A program made the position numbers and the translations under genes. A DNA stretch of 64,000 nt. It comes from Artemisia argyi. Its lineage: Eukaryota > Streptophyta > Magnoliopsida > Asterales > Asteraceae. A model generated the notes under the pieces. It did not search any database and was not told the DNA's origin. It saw nothing but the letters and a program-made list of their open reading frames with translations. The stretch is from contig CM060680.1 of NCBI GenBank assembly GCA_030686995.1, positions 201,301,322-201,365,321 of the forward strand, read 5' to 3'. Of this stretch, positions 1 through 11,363 are shown piece after piece. The number at the start of each line of letters is the position of its first letter. Positions within the stretch are counted from its first letter, which is position 1.

Positions 1-2280
1 TACATGTTATGACACAAGTTATCTCTTATACAATAACCCAAATCGACTCTTGATGTTTTCCTCTTGTTCCTAGGTCTCGACCAGATACTAGTTCCAGCCA
101 AACCTATTTTGTTACACTACTTCTTACACATTCAATTCACTCCATGTCCAAATTCTTACACGACCTCACCATAGAACCAAGGTTATTAAACCATTTCACT
201 TTACTAGACCTCTTGATGGCCAAATAATCATTCAAGCTCAGCTCGAGATCCACTCCATCAAACTTTCAAGAATTAATATGACAAGAACCATGTCACTTTC
301 TTTACTTGCACACATAAGCTATGACACACTCGAACCCACTGACACACTTTACCTTAAGTCACTTAGAACTATTATGATAAACTAACCAAACCGTGTGAAT
401 CCAAACCACCTCCCTTACTCGTTACTTCCCCAAATGTAACCTAAGGAAACCCATATGCAACTCTTACACCAGCCTCCATTGCTCCCCAATCATCTCGAAA
501 CGTATGTCATGCTGTCAGGAATAATCTCACACTCAAGGAATTTCGATTGGGCATGGTGGGTGGTGATATATATTCGTTCCTATCTCTTGTGATCTCAGCT
601 TGCTATCATCTTCTCAAAACCCACTATATAACTCGTACCTGTAAGCTCAGTTGGTAACGCAACACAAAACAGATCTCTCATACTTACCTATTGTTGCATC
701 ACAATTCAAAAACAAACCCAAACCACTCATGTCTTTACTGGTGTGAGAATAAGAAGAAGAAGCAAACCATGCAAGTTGACAATTCACTCATACGAAAACA
801 CAACCAACATTTCACTTTTGTCCTTCCTGTTGAACGAGAAGAATAGAGGAGAGAGCTAGAAGCATTGAAGTTACAAAGTCTTGGTCATAAGGAGTTCCTA
901 GTCTTTTCATTTCTTGCCTCGACACACACTCTATCCTAACTCACCCACGGTAAGCTATCGATTTGTTTATTCTTTCTTGGCTTAGCTTTGGTTAGAAAAC
1001 TAACTGATAATCATTTCATGTTCTTTCGAAAAATATTTACCCACTGTCAACATATGCTTGTATATATACACATTCATATATACATGCATGCAAGGTGTGG
1101 CTAGATGGTGATTAAACTTGTGTGGTGGATAACTAGTTGAACAACATTTATAAACTCATAAACCTCCAAACCTCTCATACCACAAGCTCACGTCAAACCT
1201 ATTTAAAAATCTTGAACATGATAGTAACGTTACTGATAACTCACTATAGAAACTAGATGAAAATATAACAAGGATCAGTTGAGAAGAAGATGAACCATAA
1301 ACGGTTTTGTAAACACAAACAAACCCACGACACAGTTTTCATCCGGTAATATAACATAAATAATTAACACATGAAACTAATCTTTAAATATAGTTTTATG
1401 AAGAAGTTTATCAAATAACTCCCTAGCTCAGTTGGCTATGTCTCTTGGTTTCAAACGAGAGGTCAGGGGTTCGAACCCTGCTCCTCACTTTTTATATTGT
1501 ATAATTATTTTTGCAACTTTTGCATATTGACAATTTCGGCCCCTCGGCTTTTCACTACTGATTATTTTCTTAAAAAGGACTTTTATAAAATAACTCATAT
1601 AAACTTTTACATTTTAAACCTCCAACTTTAACTATATAACATTTTCTTATAAACTTTTATAAGTTTGTGAATATAATTATTCTAAACTGAATATATATAA
1701 CTCATCTAACTATTGGGGTTAAAGGAGTAACTTTTGTATAACTTAAAGGTTTACACAGAAACTTGAATTCGTTTTGATAAATTAATATTGTACGACTATA
1801 TCGTAGTAACATATAACGAAACCTACATTTTTAGACGATAATTACGAATAACTATATATTTCTGAATATATATAATTTATAACGTAAATTATATAACTCG
1901 ACGTTACTATCGGTTAACTTGAATACACATCAGGAAATGATTAATTCTTAGAACTCATCCATTCATTTAATTAAATTGACATTTACTATAATTTATCATT
2001 CACCAACTATTGATACATATCATTTATTTATAACGAGAAATATAAATAATAAACGATACTTATACATAAAGACAAGTTATATAGTATATAACTAGCTCTT
2101 GAACTATTAAGCATTTTGCCACGCAAGCCACCTCTGCCACAAATCATTTTGTCATCGAACACTATTCAAATCACGATTCTCGATAAGTCAAACTTATCTC
2201 GAACTTCCATATCATTCAGGTTATCTTTGAAGTCATTTCCATTCTACCTCTGACATTACGTTATCTATGTCTATCATAAC
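1..2280. other. Non-coding repeat-derived sequence
   Basis: No ORF with recognisable protein similarity is visible on either strand. The sequence is AT-rich and probably the upstream continuation of the Ty3-type LTR fragment that ends at 3477. A TATA-like string (ctatataact) occurs near 626-635 and a lone tRNA box-A-like string near 642, neither with supporting context. Assigned only by proximity to the LTR fragment. Confidence 0.4.
1418..1495 (+). repeat. tRNA-derived sequence (SINE head or tRNA pseudogene)
   Basis: A canonical Pol III box A (TAGCTCAGTTGG, 1424-1435) is followed by a box B and T-arm (CAGGG-GTTCGAA-CCCTG, 1464-1480) with a perfect 5-bp T stem, and a T-run follows at about 1489-1493. 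The D stem does not close, the anticodon stem cannot be placed at standard spacing, and the 7 bases before box A do not pair with the TCCTCAC that follows the T arm. A functional tRNA is therefore unlikely. A tRNA-derived SINE head or a decayed tRNA gene fits better. Confidence 0.55.
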
Positions 2281-3477
2281 TCTCAGGTGAGTCATAGCCC
2301 CTACTCTTAATTGTTTTACAATGGTTTATAAACGTTTTTGGGGTAGATACATGCTTAACTACTGTTTTTACTTTTACAAGTATTCATTAATTAAATACAG
2401 GACTATATTACATATAAACTTTACTAGTTTATACATTTTTATATCTCATAAGGAGATACCTGCTATAGACATGATTACAAGTGATTTTTCAATGATATGC
2501 TATATTTGATCTCTATTGCCTAAGTTTCCTATTACTAAAAGTCCCTCGATCATGCGCCTTAATCACTTGCAGGGTGAACGTAAATAATTGTGGATAGATC
2601 TATTAGGGATTGACAATCCCCATTTGGTCGCTAGAGGAAAGCCACCAAATGCACTTTAATTGATTTCATAGGTTACTGGTAAATACCTATCTTGAGGGCC
2701 ACTATTTTACATCATTATTATGGATAATTTTGATGCCTGTTAATCGTTGAGTGTCATGAGCTTAGGGCAAGAGAACGGTAATAATGTAGCACTACAATGA
2801 CTGATGTTAAGGGCGTACGATGTTGTAGCCCACTGTTTTATTAAACTACGAGATTGTGCTCACTATATAGCAGGAAAAACTATTAATAATTGGCAAACGA
2901 ACTACTATTTTGGTGTTGACCCGATTAGGTCAAACAAACTACTATTTTGGTGTTGTCCCGATGAAGGGCAAACCAACGGATTAATTTGTATTGAATTGAT
3001 AAGGAAATCACTCATTTTCTAATTAACGATTTAAACTATGAACACTATGGATTTTCTCACACTTTAATTGGATAATCAACTCTTATTTTAAACACTGTGG
3101 ACTTTTAAACTCTTTGATTTTGGAAATCGATATTCGAAACTATAAACTCTATGAACTCACCAACCTTTGTGTTGACACTTTTAGCATGTGTTTATCTCAG
3201 GTAACTAAACAAGAAGGAACTTGAAGGCACGGAGTGGGCTTGTAACCCGGCATGGGCTTAAATAAACATTTTGACATATTTCAAATAAACTTGTTGTTTA
3301 AATTATGAAACATCTTGATGTCTCGAATATTTGGTATTTTGAATGAATTAAACTTTAAAGCGTCATTTTTGTGTCGTTTTCTATGATTGTGACAAAGATC
3401 CTCGAAGTAACACCCAAAAAGTCTTCCGCTGACATTTTTAAGTCTTCCGCTGACGTGATGATTTTGGGGGTGTTACA
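2281..3477. repeat. Ty3/gypsy-type LTR fragment, copy 1
   Basis: Resembles 59741-60480 in the same order and orientation. Shared blocks include the ggtgagt...catagcccc block, a block near 3145-3200 (gaactcacca, then tttagcatgt, then ctcaggtaact), and a terminal block with gtcttccgctg, ttttgggg and gtgttaca. Read on the minus strand the end is TGTAACACCC, a common start of plant Ty3 LTRs. The terminal 80 bp carry gtcttccgctgac twice (3420 and 3443) against once in the other copy. No internal region or PBS is attached, so it is a solo or truncated LTR. Confidence 0.6.
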
Positions 3478-6445
3478 CCCTGCTACTCTCTGCTACTTTT
3501 CATCATCACTACACCACTTCCCCCCTCCTCCATCATCACCCCTACACCCAAACAAACACCTCGGTCCAAGAAATTACAACCTGGCACAAGCAATTAGCAG
3601 AAAGAAGCCAAAAACATTTTGGCGCCAAAATTACAAACGACCAAGATTGAATCTGAGTCATCCAAGGGTGGAGATTTCTGTTGGGAACAAGACAAAGAGC
3701 ACTCAGAAACCCTAAACTCTCAGTATAAAAGGAAAGAAAAAGAAGCTGGGGGTGGTTAGCTAATTAGTAGATGTTAGTAGTTAATTTAGGTTTTTAGTGT
3801 AATTTCAAAATCATGTAATGCTTTAAATTTATGTTTCTTAGTTCAATCTTGTAATCAGTTTCAAAGTTTGTACTAAATTTTAGTTTCTAATAAAATTCAA
3901 GTTTTCAGTTTAATCAATTAGTCATTTATGCTCAAGCATTCTGAGTTCTAAATCTGATTTAAAGCCATTTGTTACCTCACAATCTTACTCAAACTAAGAT
4001 TGACAGTTAGTAGGAAGTTTTATCTGTTTGAAGCTTGTGCATTTTCCCATGGTCAACCAAAGTCAACAGAGCAGGATAATGGGATATGGTATGATTCAGA
4101 GATGAATCATGGTTGTTTTGGAATGGTTTAACCTATCCAAAGACAGGTTTTGATTGGAGTATATCCCTATTTTAGTTAGGGCTTTAATTCTAGTAAGATC
4201 TCATTTTCAATTTTTAGTTCCTTATTCATTTTATCTAGTTCAGATCTTTGTTATTGTAGTTGTACTGTTTGATTGTTGTTGTTTAATGAATATTCAAGTA
4301 GTTAGAGTAATGATTGAGATTGCTTGATCATCAGTATACATGCCTAGATGAATCTGTTTTCTATAAATTGATTTAGTTTATGTAGATTTGTGAATTTGAT
4401 CTGTTGTTATCCATTGCTGTTGTTAGCTGTTGATTTGAACTCTAATATTGATCTGTGATGTTATGAGATCACTGCTGTTAAGTATACAAACTTGTATCAA
4501 TGTTAGATAGTATCATGTGCTAGTTACAGGGGTGTTTGGTTTAAGCTTCTCAACTGTATTCAGGCTTGTTTAAGCCAGTGTTTGTGGTTCATGTAAGTCA
4601 CAATAGGTCTAAATAGTTCATATCAACCAATAAATTCAGTGGTAGTTCAGTGGAAAGTCAAAATACATGTTTAAGATCTCTTTTTCATTCATTGTAAGGA
4701 TTTATGTTTGCATATCTGTCATATCATCTCCTAGGTAGTTAAGGTTGCTTAAAATCATCTTAATATAGCTTGTCATTACATATTCAGTCATTAGATTAGG
4801 TTAAAAGTTCAAATAAGTCAACCTTTGCATGTTATTAAAAAAGTCAAACTTTACCCATTTTCAGAAAACCCAAAATTTCAAGGATTTTTGTAGAATTTAG
4901 TATTATGATTTAGCACTTGTGCCTTTTAGGAATCATAGCCCCCCAGCTAGTCTTCATTTTCCCATTGTTTTTTGATTTTTATGATTTTTTTCCTGGGCCC
5001 CACAATCCTCCAAAGTAGGCTGCAGGGGTGGGTGATGCCCTGCTGCAGCAGACAACCATGCCACCACCACCACTTTGGTGGTGGTTTCTGACCTCCACAA
5101 TGGTCCACAAGCCACCCAATTGGTTCCTCCCAACCCCCCTCCTGGTAGTCTTTTAGTTTTGACCAAAAATTTGACCTCAAACCCCCTGGGTCCCACTTGG
5201 AATTGGCCCTCATTTTTGTCCCATTTTCAGTGTTAAATAAGAAAGTTTAAGTGCTTAATCTTGCTTATTGGCTTAACATGTGAGCTTCTTTGTTCAAATC
5301 TTGCTTTAACATGTTCACTTAACTTATTTAGACCAGAATTCACCCTTGTGGGTCCCACTTAAGCTGATTTGAGCTTATTTGCTTCCTTGGTCAACAAAAG
5401 TCAACTGTAGAGCAAATAAGCTTCCACAGTGCTTATTTTTAAGCAACAAAAAAGTTGTTTTTGCAAAAGTTGTTAGTTTTTAGTTGTAAAATAGTTTTCC
5501 AAAAGAAAAATCCAGAAAAGTCAATTTAATTTTAAGTGATAGTTTCTATTTAATGTAATTTAATTTTTAATTTTGATTTTTAGATTTTTATTAAGTACTT
5601 GGCATTTTTATATTTTTATTAATTACCTTTTATATTAAAGTAACTTTAGTAAATTTCTCAGATTTTTATTTTGTCATTTAGTATTTATTAGATTTAATAT
5701 TAGTTTTATTAGATATTAATTAATAATTAAGTTTTAAATAGCATAATTAATTTTTATAAAGTAACACCTAGTTTTTATATTTTTCCTAGCCTTTCTATAA
5801 TATATTATAATTTTAGGAATTTTAATAGAATTTTTACTGTTCATTTCTATTTTTTATAATTTAAATAGTTTAATTAGGTAATTAATATTTAATTAGTAAT
5901 TAATTAATAGAAAAATCACAAAAATACATATTTTTAGTTTTAAAACTTATTTTTAGTTATTTTATAATTTTAGAAATTTTATTTTTATTTTTCTTGTATT
6001 AAATTAATATTATATTATAATTAAGTATTTTAAATATTAATAATTAGTATTAATTAGTATTTAATTCATATTAAATAATTAAATAGTGTAAAAATTTATT
6101 TTCTTTTTCCAAAAATTTTCTTTTATCCTTTAGTTTGTAAAAAAAGTCATTTTCACCCCCTGGGGGTTTTCAGATTTCACTTTTCACGTTTTATTTTGTA
6201 CGTTTACGTTATTTAAAACGTGAACGTATACGTTTTAGGTTTTAAACGTTTCTGGTTTTTCTAAATTCACAGTCTTGTTCATATAGCTTATTTAAGCTAT
6301 TTCCTTGTAGATTCCTTAGTTTAATCAAACTCAAACCCCTTTCTGTCCAAATTCACCCGATCACAAACCCGTTTGAATACAATCCACACCTCGTCGGGAC
6401 ATAACGACCCGGGGAAACCCTATACTTCCGCGGAGATTGATTCTT
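3478..6445 (+). repeat. Degenerate long LTR related to the 19.3-kb LTR family
   Basis: Blocks match the long LTRs at 19325 and 27615 in order: a tccaagggtggag block near 3660, a TATA region near 3724, gtttgtacta...aataaaattcaagttttcagtttaat near 3868-3920, a long AT-rich stretch, an acgttttattttgtacgtttacg-like block near 6187, and a terminal block near 6390 with cgggacataacgacccgggg, matching gggacacgacccgggg near the end of the right LTR. No interior follows. At 6446 it meets the truncated copia element, so it is a solo or partial LTR. Short ORFs inside, such as the minus-strand frames near 5.0-5.2 kb, have no family resemblance. Confidence 0.6.
3722..3733 (+). promoter_or_regulatory. TATA box of degenerate LTR
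   Basis: Sequence gtataaaagg lies at the position equivalent to the tatatata box of the related LTR at 20341-20352, just upstream of the conserved transcribed part of the LTR. Assigned by motif and position only. Confidence 0.45.
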
Positions 6446-6880
6446 AAGCTGTTTGACTTAGTTGACCATCCCTGGTCAACTTAGTTGACCGTTTAGACTC
6501 AATCAACTAGCCAATTATTTTGATGAAAAATCATCTTGGTTAACTGATTACCAAATATGGTTTTCCACTGCCTTTACCACAAGCCATATACATGTGGGCT
6601 AGCCAATTATTTGGAATCCATAAAGGAAAAATCCATGGTCAATTGACAACCATTTCAACTCTCAGCAATGAAGCATGGGTGAGTTGATTACCCTATGGTT
6701 TTAAGCAAACCATTACAGCTATCAACAGATTTGAGGTGTCTTTACCAAAGCTGTACCCTTTGGACTAGCCAACTTTTTGATGGAATAGTCAACATCAGGT
6801 AAGTTGATGACCAAAGAATAGTGTGAGGAACACCAAACCTGCATACAATAGACACAATACTATACAAAAATGTTAGTTTT
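6446..6880. repeat. Degenerate repeats at truncated copia 3' end
   Basis: Imperfectly repeated phrases occur here: ctagccaatta/ctagccaactt with a following ttgatg or ttggaa (near 6502, 6598 and 6765), gagttgattacc/gttgatgacc, and tctttaccaaagc/cctttaccacaagc. Spacing is irregular (about 95-165 bp), so this is diverged tandem or local duplication. It occupies the place where the 3' LTR of the minus-strand copia element should be, and no LTR is found here. A T-run of 20 or more lies at about 6877-6896. Confidence 0.4.
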
Positions 6881-6934
6881 TTTTTTTTTTTTTTTAATAC
6901 TAAATAAGAAAAACAAATATACAACATTATACCA

Positions 6935-9900
6935 TCAGACAGAAGCTGCTCTGGAAGTCCTAATTCTTTGTTTGAAGACTTTCACCAAAGATTCAGCAAA
7001 CAATCTTGCATTCCCAACTAGATCAGGAGGAATCTCCAACTTTTGTTGAAGCATTTTCTCCATCAGAGACACTTTCAGAGGATATCTTTTGCCAAGATCC
7101 ATAATAAGCCTTAGACCAGTTGTAGTTTCCAACACATGAACATATGGCATAGGATAAAACTTCCAAATCTGATTGTTTTTCCATATGTCATAACCAGCAC
7201 CAGTGGGAGTAGAAGAATCAAACAACACTCTTAGATCACCCAATAAATACAATCCAGACCCTGTAGGAGTATGATTTGCATAAAATTTGTGAACCAAATC
7301 ATTTAGAGTGACCAAATCCTGATGATCAACAAGATGTAGTATTTCTTGGAGAAATGTAAAGGATATAGAAGTTTTATCCAATCTATAAATGGTATTAAAC
7401 TGTCCATTTTCAGTTAACTCCCAGTGAACCAAAACATCTCTAGTTGCCTCAGGCCAATCATCAGGGGATCCTTCTCTGATAAATGAATCATCAGATGCAT
7501 TCACATCTATTAGTCTTTGTGTGAAATGTGAAGTTCTGACTCTAGCCATTCTCTTAGCTCTTCTTCCAGGAACATAAATAGCATCATGAGGTAGAGAAGA
7601 TGCATCAGGAACTTCAGCTTCAGTAGATACACCCTCTGCAGCATCAGTTTTCACTGATGGATTATCCAATTGTTCATCAGTAGAATCCTGAGAAGATTCA
7701 AGTGCAGCAGATGCATATTGTTCATCCATAGCCTTCCTCATCTGTTTGGCTCTAGCAGCTTGAAGTTCAACCTCTCTTTCCTTAATCTCATGAAATCTTG
7801 CAAGATCAGCTTGTTGTTCCTCATCTAACCTTTTAGCAGCCTCTTCACCCAACCTTTCCTCCTCCATTTGTTTCCTGGTTCTCTTTCTAGATGGAGGATC
7901 TTCTGCTATCACTGGAGCTTTACCTTTATCCACATAAGATGAAGCAGCAACATGTGGTACATCAGCAGAAGTGACAGGTAAAGATACTTTTTCAGCAGCA
8001 ACAGGAATATCCATGTTAACAGATGAACCAGCAGTGCCAAGAGTGATAGGAACATTCTTAGAAGCACCCATTCCATCTTTGTCACATCTAGACTTGATTC
8101 TATTATACATCTGAACCAATTTGTCATCTGGAAGTGCCCACACTTGTTTCCTAGTCCAAGCATTGTTATATAAAGCATTGCTTTGACTTTTTCACATATG
8201 TTCTCATGTAATCCCTTTGCTGTGCTTGAGTCATGGGTTTATCTCTTTTAGCTTTGGCTTTTTGCTCATCTGCTGCTTTCTTCCTCAACTTCATATCTTT
8301 CACAATTTCAGAAACCTAGTCCTTTTTCTCCACCCTATCACCAAGAATTTCTGCAGCTAAATCAGGATTAGCAATCACTTGTTCTCTAATATGCTGCCAA
8401 TCTGACTCATCAAAATCTTGAACAGCAGCATCCAATTCTTTCTATCTTCCAATAGGCAAGGTAGAAACATATCTTTGAGTAGCAGACTGGTATTCTGAAT
8501 CAAACTTGGCTTGCTGTGCCTCAGCCATCTCAGAACTCTTCTTATAATCTTCCCATTCTTTGAAGAGTTTTTCTTGTGCAACACTTTCTTCAGCTGTAAC
8601 AATCTCATCCTCAGCCACTTCAGTTCCTTCAGTAAAATCATCATGAGGAACTTCCAAATCTTCCATAGGATCATCATTTAATTCTTGAACATCTGAATGA
8701 AGTATGTTATCAGTAGATCCTTGAGGCTTGAGGGTGTCAGTGATATCATCAGGAGAAACTTGCTTAATCCCAGAAGAATTATGAACAGGGGAATTAAAAT
8801 ACTCTTTCCCTGCTACAAAGAATGTATCTCCTGATGCATGAGCTTTATCAGCAGATTTGTCAACAGCAATATCATTGGGTGATTGTTGCTCCTGAAGAAT
8901 ATCAGTAGCTTCTTCCATAAGAATATCATCACCACTTGATACCTTGGAAGATTCAGCAGCTTTCTTTGCCAAATATTGTCTTCTACTTCTTCTTCTGCTG
9001 AAGTGAATTGTTGGCTTAGATGGAAGTACTTCAGCAGCTTTAGGAGAAGCAACATGAGACTGTCTAGCAACTTCAGCTAGAATTTCAAGAGAATCCAAAT
9101 TTTCCTCCTGAGGCACTTCAGTAGTATCCAGTCCACCCTTACTGTGCTTCTGCTGATTCAACTGTGCCTCCAAATCCTTAACTTTATTTTTCAGCCTTTC
9201 AATTTCACCACCAAGAGTAGACTTGGTATCAGCAAGCTCCTTTTGGAGATCATCAGTCTTTTTCATATACCTGCAAAGTGAATCATATACAGAAGTAAGA
9301 GTAATAGGGTCCTCTGCTCTACCAGCTGATTACTCAGTGGAAAGTGGAGCTTCATTAAACCCAGCAGGAGAAACAGACTCATGTACAACATTGGGATAGC
9401 CTTCATCAAATGGCTCTCTCGTAGGGCTAGGTGTAGGTAGTCTAGTGAACTCAGGTTCAAGAGACTGAAATGTATCTTCAAACTCATGAGTTTGCTCAAC
9501 TGGAGCATCCTGAGATGGTGAAATGGTAGGACTAGGTGACATATGTGCAGGGGAAGGTGGTGGTAGGTCAGAAGAAATAGGTAATGGTTCAGCAGTTGTA
9601 GCTGGCTCTTCCTCAATTACCACTGAAGGATTACCATCAGCAGCAACACCAGAAGATGATGGATTACCATCATCAGCAGCATTTTGAGTAGGCATAATAC
9701 CAGCATCATCACCCTCAACTACATTATCATTGCCATGTGGCAACATAGCAGCTAACATAGGGCGATGTTCCCCATTATAATTTGTTTTCATTGAGGCAAA
9801 CAGCTTAGAACCAAGACTTTTAATAGGCACATGGGTTCTATCTTCAGTGGTTATGTCTAAAATAATTTGTAAGAACCTAGGGTACATTAAGAACTTATGC

Positions 9901-10458
9901 TGCTGTTGTTTATCAATATTTTCCAGCATATTTTCAAAAATAAACTTTGAAAAATTATAAGTTAGACCCTTAGAAAGACAAACAATACCACAACCCAATT
10001 GTAGAGAGAATTGGTCCCATCCACCACACTTGTTGCTTATACATTGGAGCAGCAAATGCACCAAGTACCTCCACTTAGGACAAAATTGATTCTTGTGCCA
10101 CTTAGTTGTATCAGTACTTTGATATCCAGCTTCCCTTAGTCCAGCAAGAATCTCTGCAGTGTTGGAGTGAAATACACCATTCTCATCATCCAACTGAAGC
10201 TTTGTCCTGATCAAACCTTTTGTCACCACATACTTTACACCTTCAATTACAGCTACAATCTCTGTGTTAGATCTCTTTGCAGCAGATGCCCAAAATTGCT
10301 TCACCATTGATTCATAAATCAGATTGGGACTATGTGTCAAAGCATAATGAATCTTTGATCTCTGTAGAAACCACCATTAAATCAAATTCTTCATGTCCCT
10401 TAGCCTTTTTCAGAATAACATACTTGTTATGATCTCTCTTCAATTCAAGTTGTGCCAT
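6935..10458 (-). pseudogene. Env-position long ORF (ORF3) of Sirevirus-like element
   Basis: Minus-strand reading starts at the ATG at 10458 (MAQLELK...) and ends at 6935, about 1,170 codons. The N-terminal third has a compact region around KQFWASAAKRS and FCPKWRYLVHLLLQC, then a Ser/Pro/Glu-rich linker, a predicted coiled coil at about 9190-9260, long acidic and charged segments, and a C-terminal block around YPMPYVHVLE and GKRYPLKVSLMEKM. From memory the same domain order accompanies copia pol in Asteraceae genomes, where automated annotation has given it unrelated names. Function is unknown; position downstream of pol suggests an envelope-like product, but I cannot identify a signal peptide or transmembrane segment. 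Breaks: a frameshift near 10365, in-frame stops at about 9330, 8442 and 8316, and a frameshift near 8195. The three largest pieces are 336, 274 and 402 codons. Confidence 0.72.
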
Positions 10459-10904
10459 TTGAATGAATTTGCGTGAGACGGTTATGAATTACTCAGAGAA
10501 TTATGGGTTTAAATGGAGTAACACGCGAATAATTTTGTTTAGGAAGAGATATGCGAAGTAGGTTATATTTGGAAGTTCCCCAATCGTGGTCAAAATTATC
10601 AGAACTAATTATTGACCAAGTCTGATGTGTAATTGAAAAACTTCCAAATTCAAAATTACCCTTCAGCAGAAATGAAAGTCAAATCTGCTGAGGAATGGTC
10701 AACATCAGCAGAAACCAAGCAAATGTAAAAATATCTTCGGTGAATATCTTGATTTTTACTGTGCCACCCAACTCGCATTAATTATCATAACGCCTAAACT
10801 TGGCTTATTTAATCACCCCCAAATAACACTTCTCAGTCATCAATTTACCCCAAATCATCTCACAACCCTAATTTCCCAATTAACCTCAATTCATCACCAA
10901 AATC
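10459..10904. promoter_or_regulatory. Divergent intergenic region between ORF3 and antisense ORF
   Basis: This 446-bp gap separates two head-to-head starts: ORF3 on the minus strand (ATG at 10458) and an ORF on the plus strand (ATG at 10905). Weak TATA-like strings lie on both sides: ttatttaat at about 10807-10815 for the plus side, and tttaaac, read on the minus strand, at about 10511-10517. The trinucleotide-rich word cagcagaaa recurs (10667, 10702), as it does in the element's LTR. Promoter activity is inferred from geometry only. Confidence 0.4.
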
Positions 10905-11363
10905 ATGTCATCAAAACCAGAGACTTTAGATCAAAATCCCTCTTCTCCCTCTTCTTCATCACAAGAAGAAGATTTACCACCATATCCTTGGGAGCTTTCT
11001 GATTCAGACTATGAAAGAGAAATGGAGAGTCGATGGGATGCACATGAAAGATGATGGAATGCACATAAAAGGGGTGAACCTAGCCATGTTCCCGTCCCTG
11101 CTGAGAGAGAACTTGTCTCTCCCTTCATATTTACCTCTGATGAAGACTCTTCAGAGGAGGAAAATGAAGATCCAACATGTCTTCCTCCTTCCACACCAGA
11201 GAGATCCCAACCAAGGTCAAGTAAGAGAGATCTATCTCTTCCACCATCACGAAATGTGGTGTTGGATCTTCCTGCTCCAGGACCTGGTCTTTCTTATCAA
11301 GAACACAACAAACAGAGCAAGGAGGCAGAGGTTGTACGTAAGGGAAAAGAGAAAATGGAGTAG
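10905..11363 (+). pseudogene. Antisense ORF of Sirevirus-like element (Ser/Pro/Glu-rich)
   Basis: Opposite in direction to the retroelement. The frame starts MSSKPETLDQNPSS and runs 152 codons to TAG at 11361-11363, interrupted once by TGA at 11052-11054 (codon 50, CGA to TGA being the simplest explanation). The product is polar: a serine-rich acidic N-terminus (QEEDLPPYPWELSDSD), an acidic stretch (SDEDSSEEENED) and a basic C-terminus (VVRKGKEKME). No known domain is recognised. A leader without upstream ATG in frame and an AT-rich 3' stretch with aatgaatgaaaag near 11614 look like a transcription unit. Antisense ORFs are known in some Ty3 Tat elements; I do not know of one described for Sireviruses. 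It could be chance, but a single-stop 153-codon frame with biased composition argues otherwise. Confidence 0.5.

Noticed and set aside
642..665. taagctcagttggtaacgc, a tRNA box-A-like string
   Set aside because: No box B, T arm or acceptor pairing follows within tRNA distance, so it is not called.
4947..5213. Two overlapping minus-strand frames of 80-88 codons
   Set aside because: They lie in a GC-richer part of a degenerate LTR; overlapping frames, low complexity (Trp/Gly/Lys runs) and no family resemblance.
9263..9616. Minus-strand frame of 117 codons, leucine-rich
   Set aside because: A shadow of ORF3 in another frame; Leu/His-rich composition reflects Ser/Pro codons read out of frame.
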